NCBI RefSeq assembly: GCF_014635985.1
Contig: NZ_BMDT01000015.1
Location: 1-48,618 of the forward strand
DNA from: Enterococcus alcedinis
GTDB taxonomy: Bacteria; Bacillota; Bacilli; Lactobacillales; Enterococcaceae
Reading direction: 5' to 3'
Length of the DNA: 48,618 bases
Every line of letters begins with the position of its first letter. Within the stretch, counting starts at the first letter, position 1. Below the pieces are notes generated by a model. That model saw nothing but the letters and a program-made list of their open reading frames with translations. It was not told the origin of the DNA and ran no database searches. A program made the translations under genes and the position numbers. This document shows, in pieces, positions 27,598 through 42,151 of the stretch.

Positions 27598-28089
27598 CTA
27601 ATGAATCATGCTGAGCGCTTCATGCCAGGCGATTTTTCGTTGTGTCATCTGGGCGTTATTTGCACCACTGGTTGAAGGGAGGCAAAGAATCGGCATATTT
27701 TGAAGTGTCTGATTTTTTAATGCCTCTTTATAAGAAAGCTTACCATTAGCAATAATCAATTTGATCGGACTTGTCGCTAGTAGTTGGCTAAAATCATTAG
27801 GGATAACGGTCGAAAAATTCGAATCTAAGCTTCCTTTTCGCTCGAATTTCGCATAAACATCCCAAAGACCGAGTCGATGCAATTTTAAATACTCGATTCT
27901 CTGTTGATAATCAAGCGGGTCCGTAACGGAAAGGATGTCAAAAATAATTTTCCAAAATTGATTCCCGGGATTGGCGTAGTATTGTTGTTTCTTTAAAGAT
28001 ATGACACTCGGCGCAGTTCCCAGGATTAATATTTCCGTACGGTTATTATAAATAGGTGCAAATCCATGATTTAATTCGTTTGGTTTCAA
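27598..28089 (-). CDS. DNA-deoxyinosine (hypoxanthine) glycosylase
   Basis: This protein belongs to the uracil-DNA glycosylase superfamily, family 6, which removes hypoxanthine produced by adenine deamination. It shows ILILGTAPS, YYANPGNQFWKII and the C-terminal LPSTSGAN motif. A TTG start at 28089 (163 aa) is preferred because AAAGGGTG lies at the right distance upstream; an earlier TTG at 28128 would add 13 residues (MLLSRLLRKGVYI) but has no good ribosome binding site. The gene is alone on the minus strand between menA and hrtB. Confidence 0.8.
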   Translation of the reverse strand: MKPNELNHGFAPIYNNRTEILILGTAPSVISLKKQQYYANPGNQFWKIIFDILSVTDPLDYQQRIEYLKLHRLGLWDVYAKFERKGSLDSNFSTVIPNDFSQLLATSPIKLIIANGKLSYKEALKNQTLQNMPILCLPSTSGANNAQMTQRKIAWHEALSMIH

Positions 28090-28335
28090 AATATAAACAC
28101 CCTTTCTCAGTAATCGGGAGAGGAGCAAATCATTGGTTCAAGGATACTGGCAATCAATCGTATGAATCAAACCCAAGTGATGTTGTCCTCAGAAGGAACA
28201 TTGGTACGCTTCCCAATTGAAGTCATTTCATTGTAGCTGAAATATTGTCTGAAATCTATTAATGATTGAAATCGTAAAAAAAAGAGCGATGATGAGCAAA
28301 ATCTTATTTATTTTTTTAATCTTTTGTTACACTTT

Positions 28336-28353
28336 ACTTATCAGGTGATAAGT
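28336..28353. promoter_or_regulatory. Operator candidate for the TetR regulator
   Basis: ACTTATC (28336-28342) and GATAAGT (28347-28353) form a perfect 7+7 palindrome with a 4-bp centre, about 60 bp before hrtB. This is the size and position of a TetR-family operator. The only TetR gene in the window lies just downstream of hrtA. Confidence 0.6.
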
Positions 28354-28414
28354 AGGAAAGAAAGTTGTATAAGAAACCTTATTATCTAATAAAATAAAGC
28401 AATGGAGGGATAAA

Positions 28415-29482
28415 ATGTTTTTAGCATTAAATGAAATTAAGCATTCTAAGTTACGCTATACTTTAGTCATTGGTGTCATGTTTTTAATTGCTTACTTGGT
28501 CTTTTTCCTGAGTGGGTTAGCCTATGGTTTGGCACAAGAAAATCGTATGGCAGTTGATAAGTGGGAAGCCGATTATTTATTATTGTCCGAAAAAGCCAAT
28601 GATACGTTGAATATGTCGATGATTGATCCAGAAGTAGTGAATCAAGTTGAGGCAAAAGAAAAAGCACTTCTTGTGCAAGCACCTGCAATTATTTATCAGT
28701 CAAAAGATGAAGATACAAAGGAAAATGTTAGTTTTTTTGGAATTGATGCCGAGGGATTTATTGCACCCAACATTGTCGAAGGAAAGTTGTTTTCCAAAAA
28801 AGGAGAAGTTGTTGCTGACATTAGTTTGAAGGAAAGTGGAGGCTATTCACTCGGTGACCAGATAAAAATTTCGATGAACGATGAAGAAATGACGATTGTT
28901 GGTTTTACCGAAAATGCTAAATACAGTGTATCGCCAGTTATCTATACCTCGTTAGAAACAATTCAACAGGTGCGTTACGGTGAAATTGCTGAACGGCAAG
29001 ATCTACGTGTGAATGCGATTGTTGTGAGGGGCGAAATAACAGAAAAACCAAACGGTCTTAGTAAAATTGCGATTGGTGACTTTATTAATAAGTTACCAGG
29101 ATACAGTGCACAAGTGCTGACATTTGGCTTTATGATTGGTTTTCTAGTAGTCATTGCAGCAGTCGTGATTGGTATTTTTATCTACGTCCTAACAATGCAA
29201 AAAACAGCGATATTTGGAGTCATGAAAGCACAAGGGATTTCAAGTGCTTACATTGCACGATCAGTGATTGCCCAAACTTTTTTCTTAGCGACTGTTGGTG
29301 TATTGACTGGTTTAGTCCTTACTGTTTTATCAGGGCTTGTTTTACCAGAAGCTGTACCATTTCAAAGTAATGTGCTCTTTTTCACTGGAATTAGTGTTTT
29401 GATGATTGTTATCGCCATTGTTGGTGCACTATTTTCAGTTCGAACGATTGTAAAAATTGATCCACTGAAAGCGATAGGATAG
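28415..29482 (+). CDS. hrtB: HrtB-like ABC transporter permease
   Basis: HrtBA systems export heme in Gram-positive bacteria. The 355-aa protein is a FtsX-type permease: one N-terminal membrane helix (about 15-37), an extracellular domain of about 190 residues, and three C-terminal helices. The opening MFLALNEIKHSKLRYTLVIG and AYGLAQENR resemble HrtB of lactic acid bacteria, as I recall them. An ATGGAGGG ribosome binding site precedes the ATG at 28415. It forms an operon with the ATPase gene 11 nt downstream. Substrate is inferred; other FtsX-type exporters look similar. Confidence 0.75.
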   Translation: MFLALNEIKHSKLRYTLVIGVMFLIAYLVFFLSGLAYGLAQENRMAVDKWEADYLLLSEKANDTLNMSMIDPEVVNQVEAKEKALLVQAPAIIYQSKDEDTKENVSFFGIDAEGFIAPNIVEGKLFSKKGEVVADISLKESGGYSLGDQIKISMNDEEMTIVGFTENAKYSVSPVIYTSLETIQQVRYGEIAERQDLRVNAIVVRGEITEKPNGLSKIAIGDFINKLPGYSAQVLTFGFMIGFLVVIAAVVIGIFIYVLTMQKTAIFGVMKAQGISSAYIARSVIAQTFFLATVGVLTGLVLTVLSGLVLPEAVPFQSNVLFFTGISVLMIVIAIVGALFSVRTIVKIDPLKAIG

Positions 29483-29493
29483 GAGGAGAAAAA

Positions 29494-30177
29494 ATGAGTG
29501 CAATTGAGATAGTGAATGTTACGAAATCATTTAAAGATGGTGATACGACGATTGAAGCGTTAAAAGAAACGAATTTTTCAGTTGAACAAGGCGAGTTTGT
29601 CGCAATTATTGGGCCTTCTGGTTCAGGAAAGAGCACCTTCCTAACCATTGTTGGCGGCTTACAGACACCAACAGAAGGGGAAGTGAGAATTAATAATTTA
29701 TCTTTTAGTGGGAAAAAAGAAAAAGAACGTGCGAAATTACGCTTCAATGAGATTGGATTCATCTTACAAGCGTCGAATTTAGTTCCTTTTCTAACGGTTC
29801 GAAAGCAACTACAATTAGTCGATAAAGTAGCCAAGCAAAAGGAAAATAAAAAGGGGATGGATTTACTAAAGCAGCTAGAAATTGACAAATTAAGTAATAA
29901 ATATCCGGAAGAACTTTCAGGTGGTGAACGCCAACGGGTGGCGATTGCTCGAGCGCTATACAATGATCCGACAATTATTTTAGCCGACGAACCAACTGCG
30001 AGCTTGGATACGGAAAAAGCGTATGAGGTTGTTCAGATTTTAGCCAAAGAAGCCAAAGAAAGAAACAAAGCGATTATTATGGTAACACATGATTTAAGGC
30101 TAGTGACGTATTGCGACAAAGTTTATACGATGAGTGACGGTGTGTTACATGAAACAAGTAAACAAGAGATTAAATGA
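29494..30177 (+). CDS. hrtA: HrtA-like ABC transporter ATPase
   Basis: This 227-aa ATPase energises the HrtB-type permease encoded just upstream. It has Walker A GPSGSGKST (about 38-46), signature LSGGERQRVAIARAL, Walker B IILADEPTASLD and the H-loop MVTHD. Its closest broad class is the MacB/LolD type that pairs with FtsX permeases. TAGGAGGAG precedes the ATG at 29494. Confidence 0.88.
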   Translation: MSAIEIVNVTKSFKDGDTTIEALKETNFSVEQGEFVAIIGPSGSGKSTFLTIVGGLQTPTEGEVRINNLSFSGKKEKERAKLRFNEIGFILQASNLVPFLTVRKQLQLVDKVAKQKENKKGMDLLKQLEIDKLSNKYPEELSGGERQRVAIARALYNDPTIILADEPTASLDTEKAYEVVQILAKEAKERNKAIIMVTHDLRLVTYCDKVYTMSDGVLHETSKQEIK

Positions 30178-30280
30178 AGAATGATAAGTTAGATGAAGCG
30201 AGTTTTCTACCAAAAAATAGGCGGTTAAGCTGAAGTAGAGATTTTGAAAGGAATGTACTTGCTTTAAGAAAGGGAATAGG

Positions 30281-30826
30281 ATGTACGATCAAATTTTAGA
30301 TGTATCCGAAAAATTATTTATGACACAAGGGTATAAGGAAACGTCAACGCGCCAAATTACAGAACAATTAAACATTAGTCAGCCTGCTCTTTATTACCAT
30401 TTTAAAAATAAAGAGGAAATTTATTATAATGTGATGCTTCGTTTATCAGAACAAGTCGAACGCCATTTAAGAGAAATCTCAGTGAGAGAAGATTTAGACT
30501 TAGAGTCGAAAATAGGGCGAATGGCTTTGTTTCTGCAAAGAAAGCATCCAGTAAATCTGATGTTGATGTTAAGAGATATTCGTCAAATGTTGTCAGAGGA
30601 AACAGCCTATAAGATTTTTTTATTATGGAAAAAATCTTATAAACAGCCATTCATTGAAGTTCTAGAACAAGACCCGTTCGTTTCAAGAGAGGACGCAGAG
30701 TTGGATTGGATTGTCGGTCAACTCTTTGTTGTGATTTCTACTTATTTAGAAACAAGCGATAAAGAAGACGAGTTGCTCCGAAGCATTCATTTATTCTTAT
30801 ATGGTTTGCTTGATACCCGGGCATAA
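30281..30826 (+). CDS. TetR family regulator
   Basis: The 181-aa protein has the TetR HTH domain: STRQITEQLNISQPALYYHF (about 23-42). The ligand-binding half is helical with no clear metal motif; a few histidines (for example KHPVNLMLM) could bind heme. By position it should repress hrtBA through the palindrome at 28336-28353. Enterococci have a heme-sensing TetR (FhtR) next to hrtBA, but I cannot confirm orthology by eye. AAAGGGAATAGG precedes the ATG. Confidence 0.85.
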   Translation: MYDQILDVSEKLFMTQGYKETSTRQITEQLNISQPALYYHFKNKEEIYYNVMLRLSEQVERHLREISVREDLDLESKIGRMALFLQRKHPVNLMLMLRDIRQMLSEETAYKIFLLWKKSYKQPFIEVLEQDPFVSREDAELDWIVGQLFVVISTYLETSDKEDELLRSIHLFLYGLLDTRA

Positions 30827-30854
30827 TTGTTTGGTCAGTGAAATAAATAACATA

Positions 30855-30905
30855 AAACACAAAGAAAACGTAGGAAGTCATTCATTATCGTTTTCTTTGT
30901 GTTTT
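30855..30905 (+). terminator. Terminator after the TetR gene
   Basis: ACACAAAGAAAACG (30857-30870) pairs with CGTTTTCTTTGTGT (30889-30902), followed by TTTTT. Confidence 0.9.
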
Positions 30906-31371
30906 TCAAAAATTGAAAAACACAGGTATAAATTCATGATATTGTTTTTAAAATAACACAAACTAAAAATGAGGATAATTAACGTTTGGTTAGATTAAGC
31001 TGTTAGATAAATATTGTAAAGGTTTTCTTTGTTGTTTTATCAACGGGTAAAATGAGTATAAATAATTTTTATAACTATATAAAATTTAACAAATTGAATT
31101 CATCTGAGATTCGGGGTAAATTATGGATGTCGAGAAGAACAGAAATAAAACTTCTTTTTTTAACGGCACTCATGTGAAGAGTTTCACTCTTGTTGAGAAA
31201 GCATGAATTTTATAGTAAAAGCCCAATGACGATTGGTTTAGCTACTATTTATTCTTTTTTTCAACAAAGGAGCAATTTATTATTATTTTTTTACTATCAT
31301 AAGTGAAATTATTCTCAAACTAATTTTTTTATACAAACAGCTATAAAAAAGATAAAAATGGAGCGATAAAA
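30906..31371. other. AT-rich intergenic region
   Basis: No gene is visible in this stretch. It is AT-rich, with a short hairpin GAAGAGTTTCACTCTTG near 31178. It presumably holds the promoter of the EIIC_2 gene. Confidence 0.4.
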
Positions 31372-32421
31372 ATGACAAATGACACATGCAGCAAAATGAC
31401 ACCTAAAGTTTTTTTCAACAAATTATTAGCTGGAACAGCACAAGGAACGATTATTGCCTTGATTCCTAATGCAGTGATTGGCGCAATTTTAAAATATTTC
31501 GCAGATATTGCGGTAATTAACATGATTATTAACGTAGCTTTGATTTTTCAAATTGCGACCCCTTTAATTATTGCCGCTTTAATTGCTAAGCAATTTGATT
31601 TAGCTCCAACGAAAACCATGATTGTCGGAGGTGCAGCATTTGCCGCTTCTGGCGTCATTAAATTTGATAACGAAGTCGGCGCATTTATTGCAGCAGGAAC
31701 CGGCGATATTATTAACATTATGTTGACCGCTGCAGTTGCTGTGTTAATGATGATGTGGATTGGATCAAAATTTGGTTCAGTTGAAATCATCGCCTTACCG
31801 ATTGTTGTTGGTATTGGTGCAGGACTAATCGGAATGATGATGTATCCTTACGTTACTCAAATTACGGTATCAATTGGGAACTTGATTAACGACTTTACGA
31901 ATTTCCAACCAATCATCATGAGTATTTTAATTAGTTGTTCGTTTGCGTTATTAATTATTTCACCATTAACAACGGTTGGAATTGGTATGGCGATTCAGTT
32001 AAATGGGATTTCTGCGGGAGCAGCTGCGATGGGAATTGCGGCAACAACGATTGTACTTGTGATTAATTCATGGCGTGCAAACAAATCAGGTGTGACATTA
32101 GCTATCGCTTTAGGCGGAATGAAAATGATGATGCCAAACTTATTCAAGTATCCAATTATTTTATTACCTTGTTTATTCACTGCGACAATTGCGGCGATTC
32201 CAACAGCGATTTTCAATATCTCAGGAACATCCAATTCAGCAGGCTTTGGCCTAGTTGGTTTAGTCGGACCATTAGCAGCCTTTGATCAAGGATTAGGTGC
32301 GGTCTTATTAGTTTTATGTTGGTTCATTATTCCAATCGCAGCAGGACTATTAGCACATATTTTATTCGTAAAAATCTTCAAACTCTACGACAACCGCGTA
32401 GTATTTAAATATCAAGGTTAA
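31372..32421 (+). CDS. PTS EIIC_2-family membrane protein
   Basis: This 349-aa protein has about nine to ten hydrophobic segments and resembles the PTS_EIIC_2 / PfoR-like family, for example FFNKLLAGTAQGTIIALIPN at the N-terminus and a Gly-rich NGISAGAAAMGIAATT repeat region. These proteins lack EIIA and EIIB parts, and many are transporters of unknown substrate. Start: ATG at 31372, with GGAGCG upstream. The LysR and ketopantoate-reductase-like genes follow, so a link to a keto acid or hydroxy acid is possible. Confidence 0.7.
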   Translation: MTNDTCSKMTPKVFFNKLLAGTAQGTIIALIPNAVIGAILKYFADIAVINMIINVALIFQIATPLIIAALIAKQFDLAPTKTMIVGGAAFAASGVIKFDNEVGAFIAAGTGDIINIMLTAAVAVLMMMWIGSKFGSVEIIALPIVVGIGAGLIGMMMYPYVTQITVSIGNLINDFTNFQPIIMSILISCSFALLIISPLTTVGIGMAIQLNGISAGAAAMGIAATTIVLVINSWRANKSGVTLAIALGGMKMMMPNLFKYPIILLPCLFTATIAAIPTAIFNISGTSNSAGFGLVGLVGPLAAFDQGLGAVLLVLCWFIIPIAAGLLAHILFVKIFKLYDNRVVFKYQG

Positions 32422-32448
32422 GGTGAGAGAAAAGTCGTTTTGAGACGA

Positions 32449-32508
32449 GTGTCTGGAGTGAATGAGAAACAATCGTGCTTTTCGATTGAGTCTCATTTGT
32501 GAAGACAC
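32449..32508 (+). terminator. Long imperfect nested hairpin after the EIIC_2 gene
   Basis: AATGAGAAACAATCG and CGATTGAGTCTCATT pair with two mismatches around TGCTTTT, enclosed by GTGTCT/AGACAC. A short T-run (TTTTT near 32520) follows. It may terminate the EIIC_2 transcript or be a structured RNA. Confidence 0.45.
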
Positions 32509-32545
32509 CGAGTAGCAGATTTTTAAATACAAAAAATCGAAGGAC

Positions 32546-33442
32546 TTAATTTTTCTTAAGTACTTCGATGAAATCAGTAATATCTTGGGTGAGTGGGTAG
32601 TCTTTACGCATTGCAATCCCGATTGGAAAGAATTGATATTTATCTTTTAGCGGAATCCATTTGAGACCGTCGCTGATGCTAACGTTTTGGTATTCAATCG
32701 GCAAGATACAAATTGAATCGTTTTGTTTCAAACTATGAATCAGCACTTGAATATCATCATTATATAACACGACATTGGGCTCGAAACCAACTTCTCTGGA
32801 GCGATCGAGTAACAATCTGCCTAGCATAAAGTTTGTTGTTAAGGAAGAAAATCGTTGACCTTTTAGGTCTTTAAACGTCAATTCTTTCTTTTGGGCCAGC
32901 GGGTTCGTCTCAGGAATAATCACATAAGGATTGTAACCTTTTGTTGAGGTTTCAAGTACTTCAAACGAGAGACTTTCAGGATAGAGGTTTGGAAAGGAAA
33001 CGAGACCGATATCCAGTTCTTTATTATCAAGCATGGCTTGTAGATGTGGAGAGCCGTCTTGTTTGATGATTAAATCGATGTGTGGATGTTCAGCTAAGTA
33101 ATGAGAAATTTCTTTCATAAATTGCATGGAAAAAAGTGTAGGTAAACCAAAATGAATCGGTGTTTTTTCCTTATTAGAATCGTCTGACATCGCATGGATA
33201 TCAACGATTAATTGCTCGAAATCGTTAACAATCACTTGTCCTTTTTCATATAAGTGATTGCCTGTCTTGGTTAATTGGAAAGGCTGATTGCTATGTGTGA
33301 ACAAGGCGGTTTGTAACTCGCTCTCCATTTTCTTCAAAGCCAAAGATAAGGTTGGTTGTGTCACGAATAAATTACGAGCAGCAGCGGATAAACTATTGGT
33401 ATTTGCAATTTCAATAAAGTATTTTAACTGTTGAATATTCAT
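32546..33442 (-). CDS. LysR family transcriptional regulator
   Basis: The 298-aa protein has the LysR winged HTH (LKYFIEIANTNSLSAAARNL, then TQPTLSLALKKMESEL) and a periplasmic-binding-type effector domain. The start at 33442 is chosen because AAAGGTGAT precedes that ATG and the product begins MNIQQLKYF, like family members; an upstream in-frame start at 33505 adds an unrelated 21-residue leader. It is divergent from the ketopantoate-reductase-like gene over 150 bp, the typical arrangement for a LysR target. Confidence 0.92.
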   Translation of the reverse strand: MNIQQLKYFIEIANTNSLSAAARNLFVTQPTLSLALKKMESELQTALFTHSNQPFQLTKTGNHLYEKGQVIVNDFEQLIVDIHAMSDDSNKEKTPIHFGLPTLFSMQFMKEISHYLAEHPHIDLIIKQDGSPHLQAMLDNKELDIGLVSFPNLYPESLSFEVLETSTKGYNPYVIIPETNPLAQKKELTFKDLKGQRFSSLTTNFMLGRLLLDRSREVGFEPNVVLYNDDIQVLIHSLKQNDSICILPIEYQNVSISDGLKWIPLKDKYQFFPIGIAMRKDYPLTQDITDFIEVLKKN

Positions 33443-33592
33443 ATAATCACCTTTCGCGAAATAAAAAAAGAACATTAAGTGTGTTCGCAATGAATAGTCT
33501 AACACATGTTTGAATCAAATTTAAAAAGCAGTAAGATTTCTTAGAGATTTATTATTTGTAATTAACTTAAACATCATATAGGAGTGAACGAA

Positions 33593-34534
33593 ATGAAAAT
33601 TATTATCGCAGGTGCTGGGGCTATGGGTAGCCGTTTCGGCCTAATGTTACATCAAGCAAACAACGAGGTTATCTTAATCGATGGGTGGCAAGATCATATT
33701 GATGCCATCAATAACAATGGCTTACAAGCCAATTTTGATGGAGAAATGGTAACGGAGTCGTTAGAAATTTACCACCAAGACGACGTTTCTAGTATTGATT
33801 TTAATGCCGATTTAGTGATTTTATTTACAAAAGCAATGCAGCTAGATAGCATGATGCAATCGATTCAAAATATGGTTGGAAAAAATACGAAAGTTTTATG
33901 TTTATTAAATGGTATTGGTCACGAAGATGTGATTAAAAACTATGTGCCATTAAGCAATATATTATTAGGAAATACAATGTGGACGGCAGGAATTGAAGCG
34001 CCAGGTAAAGTAAAATTATTCGGTAATGGTTCAATTGACTTGCAAAACCTTGGAGCTGACGGACAAGAAGCGGCGGAAGAAGTTGTCGCTGTTTTAAGCG
34101 AAGCAAAATTAAATGCAAAATACTCAGCGAACATCTTATCTTCGATTTATCGTAAAGGTTGTGTCAATGGGACGATGAACGGCTTATGTACGATTTTAGA
34201 TTCAAACATGGCTGATTTCGGTGAAACAGATGCGGCTGATCAAATTGTAGAACAAATTGTTTCAGAATTTGCCGCTGTTGCAGCAATGGAAAATGCTGAC
34301 ATTAATGTTCCAGAAGTTTTGGCACAAATTAAATCATGTTATAACCGTGAAACGATAGGGTTACATCACCCGTCAATGTACCAAGATTTAATTATTAATA
34401 ACCGTTTAACGGAAATTGATTACATTAATGGTGCGATTGCACGTAAAGGAAAAGAATATGGGATTCCAACACCATATTGTTCATTCTTAACCAAGCTTGT
34501 TCATGCAAAAGAGCAAGTATTAGCCGCTGTTTAA
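33593..34534 (+). CDS. 2-dehydropantoate 2-reductase-like protein (ApbA/PanE)
   Basis: ApbA/PanE proteins reduce ketopantoate to pantoate with NADPH; several paralogues act on other 2-keto acids. The 313-aa protein has the dinucleotide loop IIAGAGAMGSRFG (about 3-15), the catalytic lysine region SSIYRKGCVNGTMNGLC (about 182-198) and the C-terminal domain motif HHPSMYQDL. ATAGGAGTG precedes the ATG at 33593; an in-frame GTG at 33584 lies within that ribosome binding site. No other pantothenate genes are nearby, so a role with the EIIC_2 transporter and LysR is plausible. Confidence 0.85.
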   Translation: MKIIIAGAGAMGSRFGLMLHQANNEVILIDGWQDHIDAINNNGLQANFDGEMVTESLEIYHQDDVSSIDFNADLVILFTKAMQLDSMMQSIQNMVGKNTKVLCLLNGIGHEDVIKNYVPLSNILLGNTMWTAGIEAPGKVKLFGNGSIDLQNLGADGQEAAEEVVAVLSEAKLNAKYSANILSSIYRKGCVNGTMNGLCTILDSNMADFGETDAADQIVEQIVSEFAAVAAMENADINVPEVLAQIKSCYNRETIGLHHPSMYQDLIINNRLTEIDYINGAIARKGKEYGIPTPYCSFLTKLVHAKEQVLAAV

Positions 34535-34546
34535 GATTATTTGAAT

Positions 34547-34586
34547 GGTCGAAAAATTGTGATTTCACAGTTTTTCGATCATTTTT
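34547..34586 (+). terminator. Terminator after the ApbA/PanE gene
   Basis: GGTCGAAAAATTGTGA (34547-34562) pairs with TCACAGTTTTTCGATC (34565-34580), followed by ATTTTTC. Confidence 0.88.
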
Positions 34587-34624
34587 CTTATTATTAAATC
34601 ATTTTGATAAATAAAAAAGATGAA

Positions 34625-34661
34625 AGATAGCGTTTACAAATTAATTTATCTATGCTATATT
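34625..34661 (+). promoter_or_regulatory. bglP promoter with overlapping cre site
   Basis: TTTACA (34633-34638) and TATATT (34656-34661) are 17 bp apart. AGATAGCGTTTACA (34625-34638) matches the CcpA cre consensus at 12 of 14 positions and covers the -35 box, so the operon should be repressed by preferred sugars. Confidence 0.7.
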
Positions 34662-34677
34662 GATTTCAACATTTAAA

Positions 34678-34789
34678 GGATTGTTACTGCAAAGCAGGCA
34701 AAACCTAAATTGAAAAAGATATTTCCAGCCAAAGGCATGTTTATGCGCTTTTGAAGTTGGGACTATTTTGCTCGATTTAGGTTTTTTTT
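34678..34789 (+). promoter_or_regulatory. LicT-type ribonucleic antiterminator (RAT) and terminator
   Basis: A 29-nt RAT element (34678-34706), beginning GGATTGTTACTGC and ending GCAGGCAAAACCT, matches the LicT/BglG target. It overlaps the left arm CCTAAAT (34704-34710) of a terminator whose right arm ATTTAGG (34775-34781) precedes an eight-base T-run. Binding of LicT to the RAT would prevent the terminator. The licT gene is at 38181. Confidence 0.92.
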
Positions 34790-34822
34790 GTTGGAAAAAG
34801 TAACCCTAAAGGAGGAAATTAA

Positions 34823-38148
<3,326 letters not shown>

Positions 38149-38180
38149 CCAAAGGCGAAAGTAGAAAGGAATAGTAACCA

Positions 38181-40456
<2,276 letters not shown>

Positions 40457-40460
40457 AAAG

Positions 40461-40491
40461 AAATGGCTGTGGTAAAGACCACGGCTATTTC
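40461..40491 (+). terminator. Hairpin after bglA
   Basis: GAAATGGCTGTGGT and ACCACGGCTATTTC pair with two G-U positions around AAAG. Only weak T enrichment follows, so it may be a partial terminator or an mRNA-stabilising hairpin before the HAD gene. Confidence 0.5.
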
Positions 40492-40515
40492 TGTTCAAAT
40501 GAAAGGGGAAATTGT

Positions 40516-41367
40516 ATGACAATTAAAGCAATCGTCTTAGATATTGATGGAACATTATTAGCGGATAATAAAGAAATGCGGGCCTCGACAATTACAAGTC
40601 TTAAGACGGCGCAGGAAAATGGTATCAAAGTTTTGTTAGCTTCGGGTCGACCGCATCGTGGGATGGAAAGTTTGGCAGATGCACTGGAGTTGGATAAACA
40701 TGAAGGGTTTGTGGTTTCTTATAATGGGGCGAAAGTGACCAATTGGCAAACCAAAGAAGTGATTTTCAATCAAGCGCTGACTGCAGAAGAAGGACGAGCG
40801 ATTTTAGAACACTTGAAACAATTCGATGTGATTCCCATGATCGAAAAAGATGCCTATATGTTCGTGAATGATGTGTTTAATAATCGACTTCAATTGCCTG
40901 AGTTAGGTGATTTTAATATTATTGAATATGAATCGCGAGGGGGCAATTTTAAGTTGCAAGAAATTGATGATTTGGCGCAGCATGTTGATTTTGAGTTAAA
41001 TAAAATATTAATTGCCGGCCAACCAGAATATCTAGCAATGCAGCATGAAAAGATTTATGCGCCATTCGTTAATCAAGCAAACGCGGCTTTTTCTGCACCA
41101 TTTTATTATGAAATGACAGCTAAAGGGATTGATAAAGCACGCGCATTAAAAGAGACTTTGCAGCCTTTAGGAATTGAAGCGCATCATATTATTGCTTTTG
41201 GTGATGGTGAAAATGATTTAACGATGCTGAAGTATGCTGGAACAGGTGTGGTGATGGAAAATGCCAATGACAAAGTCAAACAGCACGCGGATTTTATTAC
41301 AGCGAGTAATAATCAAGATGGTATCTATCAAGCATTGAAAAAATATTTACCAGAGCTCATCAACTAA
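40516..41367 (+). CDS. Cof-type HAD phosphatase
   Basis: HAD IIB (Cof-type) phosphatases remove phosphate from sugar phosphates and cofactors. The 283-aa protein has motif I LDIDGTLLADNKE (nucleophile D9, D11), LASGRPHRG, and motif IV FGDGENDLTML. AAAGGGGAAATT precedes the ATG. It follows the bgl operon and could limit build-up of sugar phosphates, which is inference. Confidence 0.9.
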   Translation: MTIKAIVLDIDGTLLADNKEMRASTITSLKTAQENGIKVLLASGRPHRGMESLADALELDKHEGFVVSYNGAKVTNWQTKEVIFNQALTAEEGRAILEHLKQFDVIPMIEKDAYMFVNDVFNNRLQLPELGDFNIIEYESRGGNFKLQEIDDLAQHVDFELNKILIAGQPEYLAMQHEKIYAPFVNQANAAFSAPFYYEMTAKGIDKARALKETLQPLGIEAHHIIAFGDGENDLTMLKYAGTGVVMENANDKVKQHADFITASNNQDGIYQALKKYLPELIN

Positions 41368-41374
41368 GTATCAA

Positions 41375-41413
41375 ACAAATACCCTCATGCGAATTAAAGC
41401 GTGAGGGTATTTG
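41375..41413. terminator. Bidirectional terminator
   Basis: CAAATACCCTCATGC pairs with GCGTGAGGGTATTTG around GAATTAAA between two converging genes. The stem is strong but the flanking T-runs are short. Confidence 0.65.
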
Positions 41414-42139
41414 TTAGCCAACTATTTTATTTTTTAACTTGACTAGAGTTTCGTCGCTTAAGTTAATTTGTTTAAAGTAATTTTCAGCATTCCCATAGTT
41501 TGCCTCTAAGTGAGTTAACATCATGTCCATATAATCGGCTTTAGAATAAAGTAATTCAATCGGAAAATCTTGATGACCGAGTTGTCCTTGAGCGATTAAT
41601 GGGTTTTGAGAAATGTGACCATAAGTAATTTCGTAATGCGCTAAAATGTCGACTTTTGAGACTTGAGCAAAGTCTAACAATAAAGCAGAGATGACGCCTG
41701 TTCGATCTTTACCTGCCATACAATGGAACAAAGTGATACCTTCATTGTCAGCCATAATTTCCATAATTTGTTTAATTGTCGCTTTTGAGTTTTCTAAGCA
41801 GGCGATATAGAAGGAACCGAGTTGTTTGGAAGGATCACTAATTGGCATACTTGGTTGCGCGCCGTTTTCAGAACCTAACGGTAAGTGCAGTGTTTGAATC
41901 GCGGCTTCGGCTTCTAAGACATAGTCGGTGCGTTGGCGTTCTTCAATACTGCGTAAATCAATCACGGTCGTAAGTCCATAATTGATTAAAAAATCAATAT
42001 CTTTCGTCGTTAAAGCGGAAATATCATCACTACGTAAAAAAGTCTTCCAATTAGTCACATTTTTTGTGGCTGTCGCATAACCTCCATGTTCACGTGTGTT
42101 AAAACTGGCTTCTAATGGTAATCGGTTAAAATACATCAT
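41414..42139 (-). CDS. Tyrosine-protein phosphatase-like protein
   Basis: The 241-aa protein has the CX5R phosphatase loop in HCMAGKDRTG, near residue 142, preceded by TVIDLRS, as in the bacterial tyrosine/serine phosphatases of the Y_phosphatase3 family. It removes phosphate from phosphotyrosine or from phosphoinositide-like substrates. It closely follows the second phnE gene (12 bp), in the position where phosphonate transport operons sometimes carry a phosphoesterase, so it may act on the imported compound. Confidence 0.82.
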   Translation of the reverse strand: MMYFNRLPLEASFNTREHGGYATATKNVTNWKTFLRSDDISALTTKDIDFLINYGLTTVIDLRSIEERQRTDYVLEAEAAIQTLHLPLGSENGAQPSMPISDPSKQLGSFYIACLENSKATIKQIMEIMADNEGITLFHCMAGKDRTGVISALLLDFAQVSKVDILAHYEITYGHISQNPLIAQGQLGHQDFPIELLYSKADYMDMMLTHLEANYGNAENYFKQINLSDETLVKLKNKIVG

Positions 42140-42151
42140 CGTTGTCCTTTC

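Noticed and set aside
34678-34789. A riboswitch before bglP
   Set aside because: The element matches the LicT/BglG RAT sequence closely and a licT gene lies in the same operon, so protein-dependent antitermination explains it.
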